Counted from the first letter of the stretch, positions 1 through 9,488 are shown. The stretch is 64,000 bases of DNA from Microbacterium flavum (GCF_018717645.1 NZ_JAFLHG010000005.1:124001-188000), one strand, 5' to 3'. Notes: generated by a model from the letters alone, not told the origin. Numbers and translations are program-made.

Positions 1-1
1 G

Positions 2-718
2 CCGACGGACTCTCGCGATGAGTTCGGCGACCTGGGACGCGCCTTCAACGACATGGCGTCGGGACTGCGCGTCAGACAGGACCTCATCAACGAGCAGCAG
101 GCGGAGAATCGCCGTCTCATGCTCACCCTGATGCCCGAGTCGGTCGCGGATCGGTACAAGGCGGGCGAGCAGACGATCGCCGAACAGCACGAGAACGTCT
201 CCGTCGTATATGCGGAGCTCGTCGGCTTCGATGACTATGCCGCGAGCCTGGACGATGGGCAGGAGGTCACCCAGCTCAACACGCTCATGCGGGGCTTCGA
301 CGAGGCCGCCGTCAAGGCGGGCATCGAGAAGGTACGCACCCTCCGTGGGGGCTACCTCGCCTCGTCTGGCCTCGGGGTCCCAAGGGTTGACAACGTCCGC
401 CGCGCGGTCGACTTCGCCCTGCTCATGCGCGATGTCATCGAACGCTTCAACGCGCAGAACAACGCGTCGATCGGACTGCGTGCGGGCGTCGACACCGGCT
501 CGGTCACGAGCGGCCTCGTTGCGCGGACCAACCTCGCGTACGACCTGTGGGGCGACGCTGTGAGCCTGGCGTATCGCGCGCGCAAGGTCACCCCCGAGCC
601 CGGTGTCTACGTGAGCGACGCGGTGCGCGACCGACTGCAGGACACGGTGGCGTTCGCCAAGGCGGGCACCGTGGAGAGTCGTGGAAGGACCCAGACCGTG
701 TGGCGGGTGGAGGCATGA
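2..718 (+). CDS. HAMP plus class III cyclase-like domain protein, 5' end outside window, probably catalytically degenerate
   Basis: The reading frame is open from base 2, so the gene starts upstream of the window. The first visible residues (DEFGDLGRAFNDMASGL) look like the end of a HAMP linker, followed by a nucleotide cyclase homology domain. Class III cyclases make cAMP or cGMP using two metal-binding Asp residues and an Asn/Arg transition-state pair. Here the first metal site reads AELVGFD (Glu for Asp). The second reads TLRGGYLA where GD is expected, and the Asn site is Ser (WGDAVSLAYR, Arg kept). The fold is clear, but activity is doubtful; a nucleotide-sensing or scaffold role is possible. 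The stop overlaps the start of the channel gene (ATGA), so the two are probably translated together. Confidence 0.85.
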   Translation, partial: PTDSRDEFGDLGRAFNDMASGLRVRQDLINEQQAENRRLMLTLMPESVADRYKAGEQTIAEQHENVSVVYAELVGFDDYAASLDDGQEVTQLNTLMRGFDEAAVKAGIEKVRTLRGGYLASSGLGVPRVDNVRRAVDFALLMRDVIERFNAQNNASIGLRAGVDTGSVTSGLVARTNLAYDLWGDAVSLAYRARKVTPEPGVYVSDAVRDRLQDTVAFAKAGTVESRGRTQTVWRVEA

Positions 719-2133
719 GCCTCGACGGCGGCTGGATCTGGGGAGCGGTGGCTCTCGCCGTCGGGGTGCCCATCCTGCTCGTCGTCCTCACGGAGATCCT
801 CTCCGCCCTGCAGCGCCGTGGGAGTCCTGCGGCCGGGCCGGTGCGCCTCCTGCGCAACTGGATCGTGCCCGTCGGCGCACTGTTCGGTCTTCTCGCCTTC
901 GCCCTCCGTTCCGACGCCGAGCACGTATGGACTCGGGTCGTTGCGACGGTGCTCGGCTTCCTCGTCATCCTCCTGATCCTGTCGGCGTTCAACGTCGCGT
1001 TGTTCGGGTCCGCGAAGGAAGGGTCGTGGCAGCAGCGGATCCCGACCATCTTCATCGAGATCGTGCGCCTGCTGCTGGTCGTGGTGGGCCTCGCCCTTCT
1101 GTTCTCGTGGGTGTGGAACGCGGATGTCGGCGGCCTGATCGCGGCGCTGGGCGTCACCTCCATCGTGATCGGCCTTGCGCTGCAGAACGCGGTGGGCGGT
1201 GTCATCTCGGGGCTGCTGCTGCTGTTCGAGCAGCCCTTCAAGATCGGTGACTGGCTCGACGTGGGCAGCTGCGAGGGGCGCGTCATCGAGGTGAACTGGC
1301 GAGCCGTGCACATCGACACGGGCTCGGGCATCCAGATCGTGCCGAACTCGACCCTCTCCGGAGCATCGTTCACGAACAAGTCCCAACCCGAGGGCGCTTA
1401 CTGGGTGAGCGCGGACGCGAAGTTCACCACCGACGACCCGCCCCAGGAGGTCATGGCACTCCTGGTCGATATCGCGCGCGGACTGCCCGATCGCGTTCGC
1501 ACGCTCGAGGCCTCGGCGAGCTATCGAGGCGCGGGAGCCTACTCCGTGTCGATCCCCGTGACCGCGCCGGCGGTCGCGGGCGACGCGCTCTCGACTTACC
1601 TGTCGTGGCTGTGGTACGCCGCGCGCCGGCGCGGCTTCGCTCTCGACGGTGACGCGACCGATCCCATCGCCGAGCCGCAGCGCCTCGACGAGGCGATCAC
1701 AGCGCTCGCTCCGTCGCTGCACCTGCGACCCGAGGACGCCGAACAGCTGAGGAGCGCATCGCGACTTGAGCGCTATGGGCGGGGAGAGGTGATCATCCCC
1801 GCGGGGGTCGTGCCCGACGAGCTGGGATTCGTCGTCTCCGGCGCGGCGGTGCTGAGAGTGACCGTCGATGACGCCGTGGTCGACGTCGGCTCGGTCGCGC
1901 CTGGGGAGGTCGTCGGGCAGACAGCCCTCACGCGCGAGCGCACCCAGGCCGCGGCTGTGGCCGCCGACGTCGTGACCCTGTTGGTCGTCCCGCTCACGAC
2001 GCTCGACGGCCTGGTGCGCCGCCGCCCGCGCCTGGCGGCGGAGATCGGCGACTCGCTCGACCTCAAGCGCAAGGCGTCGGCCGAGGCGCTGGCCGCCGCA
2101 GGCATCGATTCCGCGCGGCTGTTCGAGCGCTGA
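715..2133 (+). CDS. MscS-family mechanosensitive channel with C-terminal cyclic-nucleotide-binding domain
   Basis: The 472-residue protein has several N-terminal membrane helices, then the MscS pore and beta region ([19 protein letters not shown], then [14 protein letters not shown]) at about residues 130-190. A cAMP-receptor-type beta-barrel fills the last 130 residues ([20 protein letters not shown], then [14 protein letters not shown]). Such bCNG-type channels are known in bacteria and are thought to be gated or tuned by cyclic nucleotides rather than mainly by tension. I chose the ATG at 715 because it overlaps the stop of the cyclase-like gene by 4 nt and begins just before the first hydrophobic helix; the longer frame upstream is only the shadow of that gene. 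The coupling to a cyclase-like partner suggests a two-protein signalling unit. Confidence 0.9.
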   Translation: MSLDGGWIWGAVALAVGVPILLVVLTEILSALQRRGSPAAGPVRLLRNWIVPVGALFGLLAFALRSDAEHVWTRVVATVLGFLVILLILSAFNVALFGSAKEGSWQQRIPTIFIEIVRLLLVVVGLALLFSWVWNADVGGLIAALGVTSIVIGLALQNAVGGVISGLLLLFEQPFKIGDWLDVGSCEGRVIEVNWRAVHIDTGSGIQIVPNSTLSGASFTNKSQPEGAYWVSADAKFTTDDPPQEVMALLVDIARGLPDRVRTLEASASYRGAGAYSVSIPVTAPAVAGDALSTYLSWLWYAARRRGFALDGDATDPIAEPQRLDEAITALAPSLHLRPEDAEQLRSASRLERYGRGEVIIPAGVVPDELGFVVSGAAVLRVTVDDAVVDVGSVAPGEVVGQTALTRERTQAAAVAADVVTLLVVPLTTLDGLVRRRPRLAAEIGDSLDLKRKASAEALAAAGIDSARLFER

Positions 2134-2260
2134 CGCACCGCCGAGACTGGTCTGGCGGGGCCTCCGCTGCGACCAACTTCGACTCCCGGTCCACGGTGGC
2201 GACGAGCGACGCGGGCCTCACCCGTCGAGAGGGAGGGGCCCTGTTTTCTGTGAGGCGGGT

Positions 2261-2952
2261 GTGATTGTCAGCTACACGCTTACCGTCACGTGCAACTCGA
2301 TCACGACCGGGTGCAACGGAGCGACCCTGTCCGACGTCGTGCCCGATCAGCTGATCGTGGACTCCGCGGCGGTGGGAGCGGGACTCACCGGCGCCGTCAC
2401 GGTGGACGGTCAGAGCGTCAGCGTCGACGTCACCATGCCGACCGCCAGCGGCGGCACGGGCCTGCCGGGCGGGACGACCGGCGTCGTCACCATCGAGGTG
2501 ACCGCGCGCGACCCGCTGCCGTACGCGCTGAACGGAACGACGCTCACGAACGTCGCGACGACCGATGCCGACACGCAGACCTCCGGCCTCCTCTCGGACG
2601 ATGCCGACGTCACGATCGTCGTTCCGCTCGACCTCGCTGTCCAGACCTCCAAGTCCATGGATCCCGCCAGTGCCGTCGCACAGCCCGGCCTGCCCGTCAC
2701 GGCGAACCTCGCCGCGAAGAACACATCCAATGCGAACGTCGACACGATCACCCTCACCGATCCCGCGGACCCGACGGCGGGCCCGACCCGTCCGCCGGAG
2801 GGTTCAGCGATGCGATGCAGTTCGCCGGGTTCTCCGGCCCCGTCGCCTACCCGGATGCCGCGACCGGGGCGACCATCACCTACTACAACGCCGACGGCAC
2901 CACGGAGGGTCCGACTTCGTTCGCGGACGGCGCCACATCCCCGGCCACGTGA
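2261..2952 (+). pseudogene. Decayed fragment of a DUF11-like surface protein, frameshifted
   Basis: The translation shows a repeat-type extracellular beta domain ([20 protein letters not shown], later [20 protein letters not shown] and [15 protein letters not shown]), typical of DUF11 or isopeptide adhesin repeats. Around 2775-2800 the homologous reading moves from one frame to the next. The first frame runs into nonsense, while the second continues sensibly ([14 protein letters not shown] to [19 protein letters not shown]) and stops at 2952. There is no signal peptide at the front and no LPXTG anchor at the end, so both ends are missing as well. The first frame stays open into purA by chance, which would give a false 684-residue fusion. 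Confidence 0.75.
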
Positions 2953-2975
2953 CGGCGTGGCGGCCCCGATAGAAT
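2946..2975 (+). promoter_or_regulatory. Candidate purA promoter
   Basis: A TAGAAT hexamer at 2970-2975 resembles a sigma-70-type -10 box and lies 54 bp before the purA start. The -35 region (near 2947-2952, GTGACG-like) is weak. A strong Shine-Dalgarno-like GGGGGAGA follows at about 3016-3023. Confidence 0.4.
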
Positions 2976-3028
2976 CGGTGCGGTTCGCCCTCTGCGGCGC
3001 AGACCGTCCGACAACGGGGGAGAGACCC

Positions 3029-4315
3029 ATGCCAGGAATCGTGATCGTCGGCGTCCAGTGGGGCGACGAGGGCAAGGGCAAGGCGACCGACCTGCTCGGC
3101 GAGCGCACCGACTGGGTGGTGAAGTTCAACGGGGGCAACAACGCCGGCCACACGGTCGTGATCGGCGATGAGAAGTACGCCCTGCACCTCCTGCCCTCCG
3201 GCATCCTCTCGCCGGGCGTCAACGCCGTCATCGGCAACGGCGTCGTCGTCGACCTGGAGGTGCTCTTCGGCGAGCTCGAAGCGCTTCGCGCGCGGGGCCT
3301 CGACACCTCGCGGCTGAAGATCAGCGCCAACGCGCACGTCATCACGCAGTACCACCGCACGCTCGACAAGGTCACCGAGCGCTTCCTCGGCAAGCGCATG
3401 ATCGGCACGACCGGGCGCGGCATCGGGCCGAGCTACGCCGACAAGATCAACCGCGTCGGCATCCGCATTCAGGACCTCTTCGACGAGAACATCCTGCGCC
3501 AGAAGGTGGAGGGTGCCCTCGACCAGAAGAACCAGCTGCTGGTGAAGGTCTTCAACCGCCGCGCCATCGCCGTCGACGAGATCGTGGAGGACCTCCTCTC
3601 CTACGTCGAGCGCCTGCGGCCGATGGTGTGCGACACCGGGCTGCTGCTGAACGACGCGCTCGCCGCGGGCGACGTCGTCGTCTTCGAAGGTGGGCAGGCG
3701 ACGATGCTGGATGTCGACCACGGCACCTACCCGTTCGTGACCTCGTCCTCCGCGACGGCGGGCGGCGCATCGACGGGCTCGGGAGTCGGGCCGAACCGCC
3801 TGGACCGGATCGTCGGCATCGTCAAGGCCTACACGACGCGCGTCGGCTCGGGGCCCTTCCCCACCGAGCTGTTCGACGAGCAGGGCGAGTGGCTGCGCAA
3901 GCGCGGCTTCGAGTTCGGCACGACCACGGGGCGGCCCCGCCGGGTCGGCTGGTACGACGCGCCCATCACCCGGTACGCGACCCGCGTCAACGGCATCACC
4001 GACCTGGTGCTGACCAAGCTCGACATCCTCACCGGGCTCGAGCAGATCCCCGTCTGCGTCGCGTACGACGTCGACGGCGAGCGCTTCGACGAGGTCCCCG
4101 TCAACCAGAGCGACTTCCACCATGCGACGCCGGTCCTGGAGTACTTCCCCGGCTGGCAGCAGGACATCTCGGGCGCCCGCTCCTTCGAGGACCTTCCCCT
4201 CGAGGCGCAGGATTACGTCCTCGCGCTCGAGGCGATGAGCGGCACGCGCATCTCGGTCATCGGCGTCGGCGCGGCGCGCGATGCCGTGATCGTCCGACAC
4301 GACCTCGTCGACTGA
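3029..4315 (+). CDS. purA: Adenylosuccinate synthetase
   Basis: PurA joins IMP and aspartate using GTP, the first committed step to AMP. The protein is 428 residues, the normal length. It opens with the P-loop-like [12 protein letters not shown], then [10 protein letters not shown] (residues about 38-47), [26 protein letters not shown] and a C-terminal [12 protein letters not shown], all characteristic. The ATG at 3029 is preceded by a purine-rich ribosome site and gives the canonical start [18 protein letters not shown]. It stands alone, with a lactonase-like gene 22 bp downstream. Confidence 0.98.
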   Translation: MPGIVIVGVQWGDEGKGKATDLLGERTDWVVKFNGGNNAGHTVVIGDEKYALHLLPSGILSPGVNAVIGNGVVVDLEVLFGELEALRARGLDTSRLKISANAHVITQYHRTLDKVTERFLGKRMIGTTGRGIGPSYADKINRVGIRIQDLFDENILRQKVEGALDQKNQLLVKVFNRRAIAVDEIVEDLLSYVERLRPMVCDTGLLLNDALAAGDVVVFEGGQATMLDVDHGTYPFVTSSSATAGGASTGSGVGPNRLDRIVGIVKAYTTRVGSGPFPTELFDEQGEWLRKRGFEFGTTTGRPRRVGWYDAPITRYATRVNGITDLVLTKLDILTGLEQIPVCVAYDVDGERFDEVPVNQSDFHHATPVLEYFPGWQQDISGARSFEDLPLEAQDYVLALEAMSGTRISVIGVGAARDAVIVRHDLVD

Positions 4316-4337
4316 TGAGGCTCGAGGACCGCGAGCA

Positions 4338-5522
4338 ATGAGGTTCTGGGTCGGCGGGTACACGGCGGACGCCGGGGGCGCGGCCTCGGGGATCGGGGTG
4401 GTGCACGCCGGGTCGCCGGATTCCCCCCTCGCCGGTGGCGACCTCGCGTTCACCGGCGTGGCGACGCCCGCGGCGTCCCCGTCGTGGATCGTCGCACACC
4501 CCACCCTCGACATCCTCTACGCCGCGCAGGAGAGCGCCGGCGCGGTGGGAGCGTTCGCGCGCACCGGGCCGGAGTCCTTCGCGCCGCTCGGCACCGCCGT
4601 GACGGCGGGTGACGCTCCCTGCCATCTCGCCGTCGCACCGGACGGCGGCTCGCTCGTCGCGTCGTGCTACGGCGATGGCCGGGTCGTGAGCTTCCCGCTG
4701 GATGCCACCGGCCGGGTCGGCGCCGCGCGGATCGCGTCCGCGGCGCAGGACCCGTACGCCGATGCGGCGATGCAGGGCCGCCTGGCAGAGCTGTCCGCGC
4801 TCCAGGGGATGACGGGTTTCTCCGGTCTCGGCGATCTTCCGATCCTGGGCTCGGAGGCCGAGGCGGAAGCGGCGTTCGCCGCCGAGGAGGAGGGCGGGCA
4901 CATCGCCCGGAGCTCGCGCGCCCACCAGGCGCGCTTCCTTCCCGGGGGCGTCATCGCCACGACCGACCTGGGACTGGATCTCGTGCGGTTCTGGACGCTC
5001 CAGAACGGCGAACTGCGCGAGACGCAGAGCCTCGCGCTGCCGCGCGGCAGCGGACCGCGCCACACCGTGTGGCATCCGAGCGGCCACCTGTACGTCGTCA
5101 CGGAGCTCTCACTCGAGCTGTTCGTGGTGGCTGCCGATCCTTCCGCCCCTGCGTCCGAGCGCTGGAGCGTCGTCGGCGGCGCGCCGCTCGCGCCCGCCGC
5201 GCGCAGCGGTGAGGACTTCGCTGCCGAGATCGCCCTCGCCCGCGACGCGCAGCACGTCGTCGTCGGCATCCGCGGGAGCAACACCCTCGCGAGTCTGCGG
5301 GTGCGCGACGGCGGCCGTGGGGTGACGCCGGTCGCACTGGCCGAGTCCGGTGTCGATTGGCCGCGACACCACGTCATCGAACGCGACACGGTCCTCGTCG
5401 CCGGGCAGCTGTCGAACGAGATCGCGTCGCTGTCCCTCGACGAACGGACGGGTGCCGTCGGACGCGTGCGCCGCCGGGTCGAGGCGCCGTCGCCGACGCG
5501 GCTGCTCGCCGATCACGGCTGA
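4338..5522 (+). CDS. Lactonase-family seven-bladed beta-propeller protein
   Basis: The 394-residue protein fits the YkgB/6-phosphogluconolactonase-type propeller family (lactonase, PF10282 type). It has repeated blades such as FWVGGYTADAGG, PCHLAVAPDGGSLVASCYGDG, GSGPRHTVWHPSGHLYVVTE and a final VLVAGQLSNEIASLSLDERTG. Family members hydrolyse sugar lactones or have unknown substrates. There is no signal peptide, so it is probably cytoplasmic. The start ATG is 22 bp after purA and could be read from the same transcript. An acidic insert (EAEAEAAFAAEEEGG, about residues 170-190) is unusual for the family. Exact activity is not shown by the sequence. Confidence 0.8.
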   Translation: MRFWVGGYTADAGGAASGIGVVHAGSPDSPLAGGDLAFTGVATPAASPSWIVAHPTLDILYAAQESAGAVGAFARTGPESFAPLGTAVTAGDAPCHLAVAPDGGSLVASCYGDGRVVSFPLDATGRVGAARIASAAQDPYADAAMQGRLAELSALQGMTGFSGLGDLPILGSEAEAEAAFAAEEEGGHIARSSRAHQARFLPGGVIATTDLGLDLVRFWTLQNGELRETQSLALPRGSGPRHTVWHPSGHLYVVTELSLELFVVAADPSAPASERWSVVGGAPLAPAARSGEDFAAEIALARDAQHVVVGIRGSNTLASLRVRDGGRGVTPVALAESGVDWPRHHVIERDTVLVAGQLSNEIASLSLDERTGAVGRVRRRVEAPSPTRLLADHG

Positions 5523-5625
5523 ATCGGCCCGCGATCAGGCCGGATCCCGAGGCGGATCCCGGGCTCGCGCGGCGGCGGATCGGTCGTGAGGAAACCGTGA
5601 CAACTTCCTCTTCCCTTATCGCCAT

Positions 5626-5637
5626 GCATACGTATAC
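5626..5637. promoter_or_regulatory. Candidate LacI-family operator, copy 1
   Basis: GCATACGTATAC, centred on the palindrome ATACGTAT, lies 10 bp before the start of the solute-binding-protein gene. Closely matching motifs lie beside the LacI gene (12356) and before the gene at 13592, which suggests one regulator for all three. Confidence 0.7.
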
Positions 5638-5646
5638 CCTACGGAT

Positions 5647-6954
5647 ATGTCTACCACCAAGAAACGAGCTCTTGCTCTCGTCGCCGCCACCGTCGTCGGC
5701 GTGCTCGCATTCGCCGGCTGCAGCGCGGGCAGCCGCACCGGCAATGCGAACGCCACCAAGGTGACCTGCGACTACACCGCTCCCGAATCGGCGACCACGG
5801 TCAACGTGCTCGCCTACAACTCCTCCGCCATCGACCCGTACACCAACACGATGGTGTCCAGCTGCACCAAGGGCAACGTGACGGTCAAGCACGACCCGAT
5901 CGACTTCGGCGGCCAGGTCACCAAGACGCAGGCGACGCTCGGTGGCGACACCGGCACGTACGACATCGTCGAGACCTACGGGTTCGTCATCCCGGGCCTC
6001 GCGACCGACAAGAAGCTGACGCCGCTCGACGACCTGTACAAGGAGTACTCCGAGAAGTACGGGCTCGACCAGATCAGCGAGTCGATGCGCGCGGGCATGT
6101 CCTACGACGGAAAGCTCTACGCGCTGCCGATGCAGGCGCAGATGTTCGTCATGGCCTACCGGGCCGACGTCTTCAAGGACCTCGGCATCACACCGCCGAA
6201 GACCTTCGACGAGATGATCGACGCGGCCAAGAAGATCCAGGCGGCTGGGACGATCAAGTACCCGATCGCCCTCCCGTGGCTCGCGACGAGCGACGTGGCG
6301 ACCAGCTACGAGGGCATGCTCAACTCCCTCGGCGCGGACTTCGCCACGGCGGACGGCAAGGTCACGCTCGACACCGCCGAGTCGAAGAAGGCCCTCGAGA
6401 CGATGCTCTCGCTGATGCCCTACATGGACCCGCAGGTCACGACCTTCGACCAGCCCAAGGTGCAGCAGCAGATGTACAACGGCACCGCCGCGATGTCGAT
6501 CATGTTCTCGGGCCGCATGTACGACCTGACGCTCGACAGCAACAGCAAGCTCGCCTCCGACTTCGCGTTCGCCGCGCCGCCGAAGGTGTCCAGCGATGCC
6601 GCCTACCTCTACGACCGTCTCTCCATCGACGGCTGGTCGATCCCCTTCAACACGAAGCTCGACCACGACATGCTCTTCCAGATGATGGCATCCGCCGTCA
6701 GCGAGGACGCGTCCAAGGCCTCGGTCCCCGCTGCCTACCCGGCGCGCGAGGGCATGGTCACGGCGGACAACTCTCCCTACGGCGAGGCCGCCAACGACTC
6801 CATCGCCGGCGCCATGCCGCCCGTGGTGAGCCCCGCCCTGGCGACGATCGCGACGGAGATCCGTCCGATCCTCGTCAAGATCCTCACCGGTGACGTCTCC
6901 GTCGAGGACGGGATGGCGCAGATGCAGGCCGCGGCCGAGAAGGCCGTCGGCTGA
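5647..6954 (+). CDS. Extracellular solute-binding lipoprotein of a carbohydrate-type ABC importer
   Basis: This 435-residue protein has a lipoprotein signal (positive start, hydrophobic core, lipobox AFAG|C at residue 25). A family-1 substrate-binding fold follows, with typical stretches such as YDGKLYALPMQAQMFVMAYR, PKTFDEMIDAAKKIQ and IDGWSIPFNTK. It captures the substrate outside the membrane and hands it to the two permeases encoded next. The family binds sugars, polyols and related compounds; the ligand cannot be read from sequence. A palindrome lies between it and the first permease. The operator at 5626 suggests induction through the LacI-type regulator at 12448. Confidence 0.92.
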   Translation: MSTTKKRALALVAATVVGVLAFAGCSAGSRTGNANATKVTCDYTAPESATTVNVLAYNSSAIDPYTNTMVSSCTKGNVTVKHDPIDFGGQVTKTQATLGGDTGTYDIVETYGFVIPGLATDKKLTPLDDLYKEYSEKYGLDQISESMRAGMSYDGKLYALPMQAQMFVMAYRADVFKDLGITPPKTFDEMIDAAKKIQAAGTIKYPIALPWLATSDVATSYEGMLNSLGADFATADGKVTLDTAESKKALETMLSLMPYMDPQVTTFDQPKVQQQMYNGTAAMSIMFSGRMYDLTLDSNSKLASDFAFAAPPKVSSDAAYLYDRLSIDGWSIPFNTKLDHDMLFQMMASAVSEDASKASVPAAYPAREGMVTADNSPYGEAANDSIAGAMPPVVSPALATIATEIRPILVKILTGDVSVEDGMAQMQAAAEKAVG

Positions 6955-6987
6955 TCCACCCCCCGGGTCTCATCGAGCTGATTCGAT

Positions 6988-7021
6988 GACGGTGGCCTGG
7001 GCTTGCTCCCAGGCCACCGTC
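6988..7021 (+). promoter_or_regulatory. Strong intra-operon hairpin between binding-protein and permease genes
   Basis: A perfect 14-bp stem (GACGGTGGCCTGGG with its complement) closes a 6-nt loop (CTTGCT). No T-run follows, so it is not a classical terminator. It sits 33 bp after the binding-protein stop and 19 bp before the permease start. There it can protect the upstream mRNA or reduce read-through, giving more binding protein than permease, as in other ABC importer operons. Confidence 0.75.
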
Positions 7022-7040
7022 GTTCGAGAGGAGAACTGTT

Positions 7041-7913
7041 GTGAAGGCACGTGAATTCTGGGTGCTGTTCCTCCCCAGTCTGGTGGTGATGGCGGGTCTG
7101 CTCGTCGTCCCGCTCATCCGCACCATCCAGTGGAGCTTCGAGGACGTCCACTACGGGACGCCGGGCAGCTTCGTCGGGCTGGACAACTTCGCCGCGGCGC
7201 TCACCGACGCGCGTTTCGGCAGCGCCGTGCTGTTCACCGTGACGGTGACGATCATCACGACGATCATCCTGCTGGTGCTCGGCTACCTCGTGGCCACCGG
7301 CATGAACCGCCTCACGGTGTCGCGGCCGCTCGTCCTCGGCATCATGCTCGTGTCCTACGTCCTCCCGAACCTCGTCGGCGCCGTCGCCTACTCGTGGCTG
7401 TTCGACGACAACTTCGGCGGCGTCGTCAACCATCTGATCGGCTTCTTCGGCGGCTCGGAAGTGCTCTGGTTCACCGACAAGGTGCCCAATGCCATCCTCG
7501 TGATCTCGAACACGGTCTGGCACATGCTGCCGTTCGCGATGCTGATCATCCTCGCCGGGCTCCAGGGCGTTCCGGTGGAACTGCGCGAGGCGGCGACGAT
7601 CGACGGCGCCAATGCGTTCCAGACCCACCTCAGCGTCATCATCCCCACGATCCGCGGCGTCCTCGGCTTCGTGACCCTCATCACGATCATGGACGTGCTG
7701 CGCATGTTCGACAATCTGATCCCGCTCTCACCGCAGGCCGCCGCGATCGGCAACGAGTCGATCATGCTCTACGTCTATTCGGTGGCGTTCGCGGACGGCG
7801 CGGAGAAGCTGGGCCTCGGCAGCGCGATCAACGTGCTCACCATTCTCATCATCCTCGTCATGCTCATTCCGTTCATCCGGGGGATCTTCAAGGAAGCGAG
7901 GCTCGCGCGATGA
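7041..7913 (+). CDS. ABC transporter permease, MalF/UgpA type
   Basis: This 290-residue membrane protein has about six helices and the cytoplasmic EAA loop (VELREAATIDGANAFQTHL) at about residues 175-195, which docks the ATPase. The GTG start follows a GAGAGGAG ribosome site. It pairs with the next permease, whose start overlaps its stop by 4 nt. Together with the lipoprotein upstream they make a carbohydrate-type importer. No ATP-binding subunit of this class is encoded nearby. Confidence 0.93.
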   Translation: MKAREFWVLFLPSLVVMAGLLVVPLIRTIQWSFEDVHYGTPGSFVGLDNFAAALTDARFGSAVLFTVTVTIITTIILLVLGYLVATGMNRLTVSRPLVLGIMLVSYVLPNLVGAVAYSWLFDDNFGGVVNHLIGFFGGSEVLWFTDKVPNAILVISNTVWHMLPFAMLIILAGLQGVPVELREAATIDGANAFQTHLSVIIPTIRGVLGFVTLITIMDVLRMFDNLIPLSPQAAAIGNESIMLYVYSVAFADGAEKLGLGSAINVLTILIILVMLIPFIRGIFKEARLAR

Positions 7914-8809
7914 CCTTCACCGCGGACGAACTGTCCACCCGTGCCATCACGACGCGGGACATCTCCGGAAAGCGCCGTCGCTCGCCTCGCAGCGGACGCC
8001 CGCCCGTCGTCACCGGCATCCTGCTGGGCCTCCTGTGCGTCGTGGTGCTGAGTCCCTTCGTGTGGATGGCGCTCACCGTCACCAAGCCGACCGACGTCGC
8101 CTTCTCCAACCCGCCCGTGCTGTGGGGGTATGAGCCGACCCTCAAGGCGTTCGTCGACCTCTGGGAGACGACGTACTTCTCCGACTACCTCATCAACACG
8201 ATCGTGGTCGCCGTCATCTCGACCATCGTCGCCCTCGTCATCGGCATCCCCGCCGCCTACGCGCTGTCGCGCTTCCCCAGCTACGTCTCCGCACTGCTGC
8301 TCGTGCTCGCCCTCATCTTCCGCGCGCTGCCGCGCTTCGCGGTCGTGCTGCCCATGTACGACGTGAGTCGCGCGCTGGGCATCTACGACACGACGTTCGC
8401 TTTGGCGATCGCCCTCGTCGCGATCAACCAGCCGTTCACGATCTGGCTGCTGCGCAACTTCTTCGCCGAGATCCCGCGCGAGCTCGATGAGGCCGCGATG
8501 ATCGACGGATGCACGCGGATCAGCATGCTGCGGCGGATCATGATCCCGCTCATGGGCCCCGGCATCCTCACCGCGGGGATCTTCGTGTTCCTCTTCGCGT
8601 TCCAGGAGTACCTCACGGCGCTCGTCCTCACGGACACCTCCTCCAAGACGGTGCCGGTGTTCATCGCCACGCAGCTCGGGCAGACGCTCCCGATGCTGCA
8701 GCAGGCGGGGGCCGCATCGATGCTGCTGACCATCCCGGTCGTCGTGATCGCCTTCATCGCGCAGAAGTACCTCGTCGCCGGACTGAGCGACGGCGCCGTC
8801 AAGGGCTGA
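7910..8809 (+). CDS. ABC transporter permease, MalG/UgpE type
   Basis: This 299-residue second permease has an unusually long basic cytoplasmic N-terminus (residues 1-35), six helices, and the EAA loop RELDEAAMIDGCTRISMLRR near residue 200. The ATG overlaps the stop of the first permease (ATGA), so the two are translationally coupled and presumably form a heterodimer. The longer frame extending upstream to 7130 is only a shadow of the first permease gene. Confidence 0.93.
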   Translation: MTFTADELSTRAITTRDISGKRRRSPRSGRPPVVTGILLGLLCVVVLSPFVWMALTVTKPTDVAFSNPPVLWGYEPTLKAFVDLWETTYFSDYLINTIVVAVISTIVALVIGIPAAYALSRFPSYVSALLLVLALIFRALPRFAVVLPMYDVSRALGIYDTTFALAIALVAINQPFTIWLLRNFFAEIPRELDEAAMIDGCTRISMLRRIMIPLMGPGILTAGIFVFLFAFQEYLTALVLTDTSSKTVPVFIATQLGQTLPMLQQAGAASMLLTIPVVVIAFIAQKYLVAGLSDGAVKG

Positions 8810-8810
8810 C

Positions 8811-9488
8811 GTGGCGCCGCTGGTCCTGCTGGCCGGGATGAACTGCACGGCGGACCTGTGGACGGGGTGCGGGCTGGACGACGCCCGCACCCCGATCCTG
8901 ACCTCCGCGTCGATGGATGCCCAGGTCGCGCGCCTGCTCGACGAGCTGCCGGAGCGGTTCGTGCTCGGCGGGCTTTCGCTGGGGGCGATCGTCGGGATGG
9001 CGCTGGCCGTGCGGGCACCCGAGCGCCTCGCCGGACTGATCCTCATCTCGACCAACGCGAAAGCGCCGACGGCCGCTCAGCAGGAGGGGTGGCAGGAGTG
9101 GCGTGCGCGGCTCGACGAGGGGGCGACCCCGCTCGAGCTGCAGGCGGGCATCGCCGCGGCCCTGCTGTCGCCGCCGGCATTCGAGGATGCCGGCCTCCGC
9201 GAGCGCGCGCTCGCGATGGGAGCGGACACGCCGCCGGCGGTCCTGCGCGCGCAGCTCGCGATGCAGTCGACTCGCGCCGACCTGCGACCCGGACTCCGCG
9301 GGCTCACCGTCCCGACGCTGATCGTCTCGGGGCAGGACGACGGCATCTGCCCGCCCGTCTTCCACCGCGAGATCGCCGCGGCGATCGCCGGGTCGGAGCT
9401 GGCGACCATCCCGGGCGGCCACCTGCTGCCGATGGAGCAGCCGGCCGCGTTCGGCCAGCTCGTGCGCACCTGGCGGCGGGGACTCTGA
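8811..9488 (+). CDS. Alpha/beta-hydrolase
   Basis: The GTG start is 1 nt after the permease stop, so this is the last gene of the importer operon. The 225-residue protein has the nucleophile elbow GLSLGAIVG (Ser near residue 47), the acid in SGQDDGICP and the His in PGGHLLPMEQP, a complete Ser-Asp-His triad for esterase, lactonase or C-C hydrolase chemistry. The N-terminal strand is short (APLVLLAGMNCTADLW) with the oxyanion region intact. Position suggests it acts on the imported compound or an early intermediate; the substrate is unknown. Confidence 0.85.
   Translation: MAPLVLLAGMNCTADLWTGCGLDDARTPILTSASMDAQVARLLDELPERFVLGGLSLGAIVGMALAVRAPERLAGLILISTNAKAPTAAQQEGWQEWRARLDEGATPLELQAGIAAALLSPPAFEDAGLRERALAMGADTPPAVLRAQLAMQSTRADLRPGLRGLTVPTLIVSGQDDGICPPVFHREIAAAIAGSELATIPGGHLLPMEQPAAFGQLVRTWRRGL

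Noticed and set aside
2261..4315. A 684-residue fusion of surface-protein repeat and PurA
   Set aside because: The frame stays open by chance; PurA starts at 3029 with its own ribosome site and normal N-terminus, and the front part is a frameshifted remnant.
6988..7021. Rho-independent terminator after the solute-binding protein
   Set aside because: The stem is perfect but no T-run follows and the permease genes continue immediately, so it is better viewed as an intra-operon hairpin.
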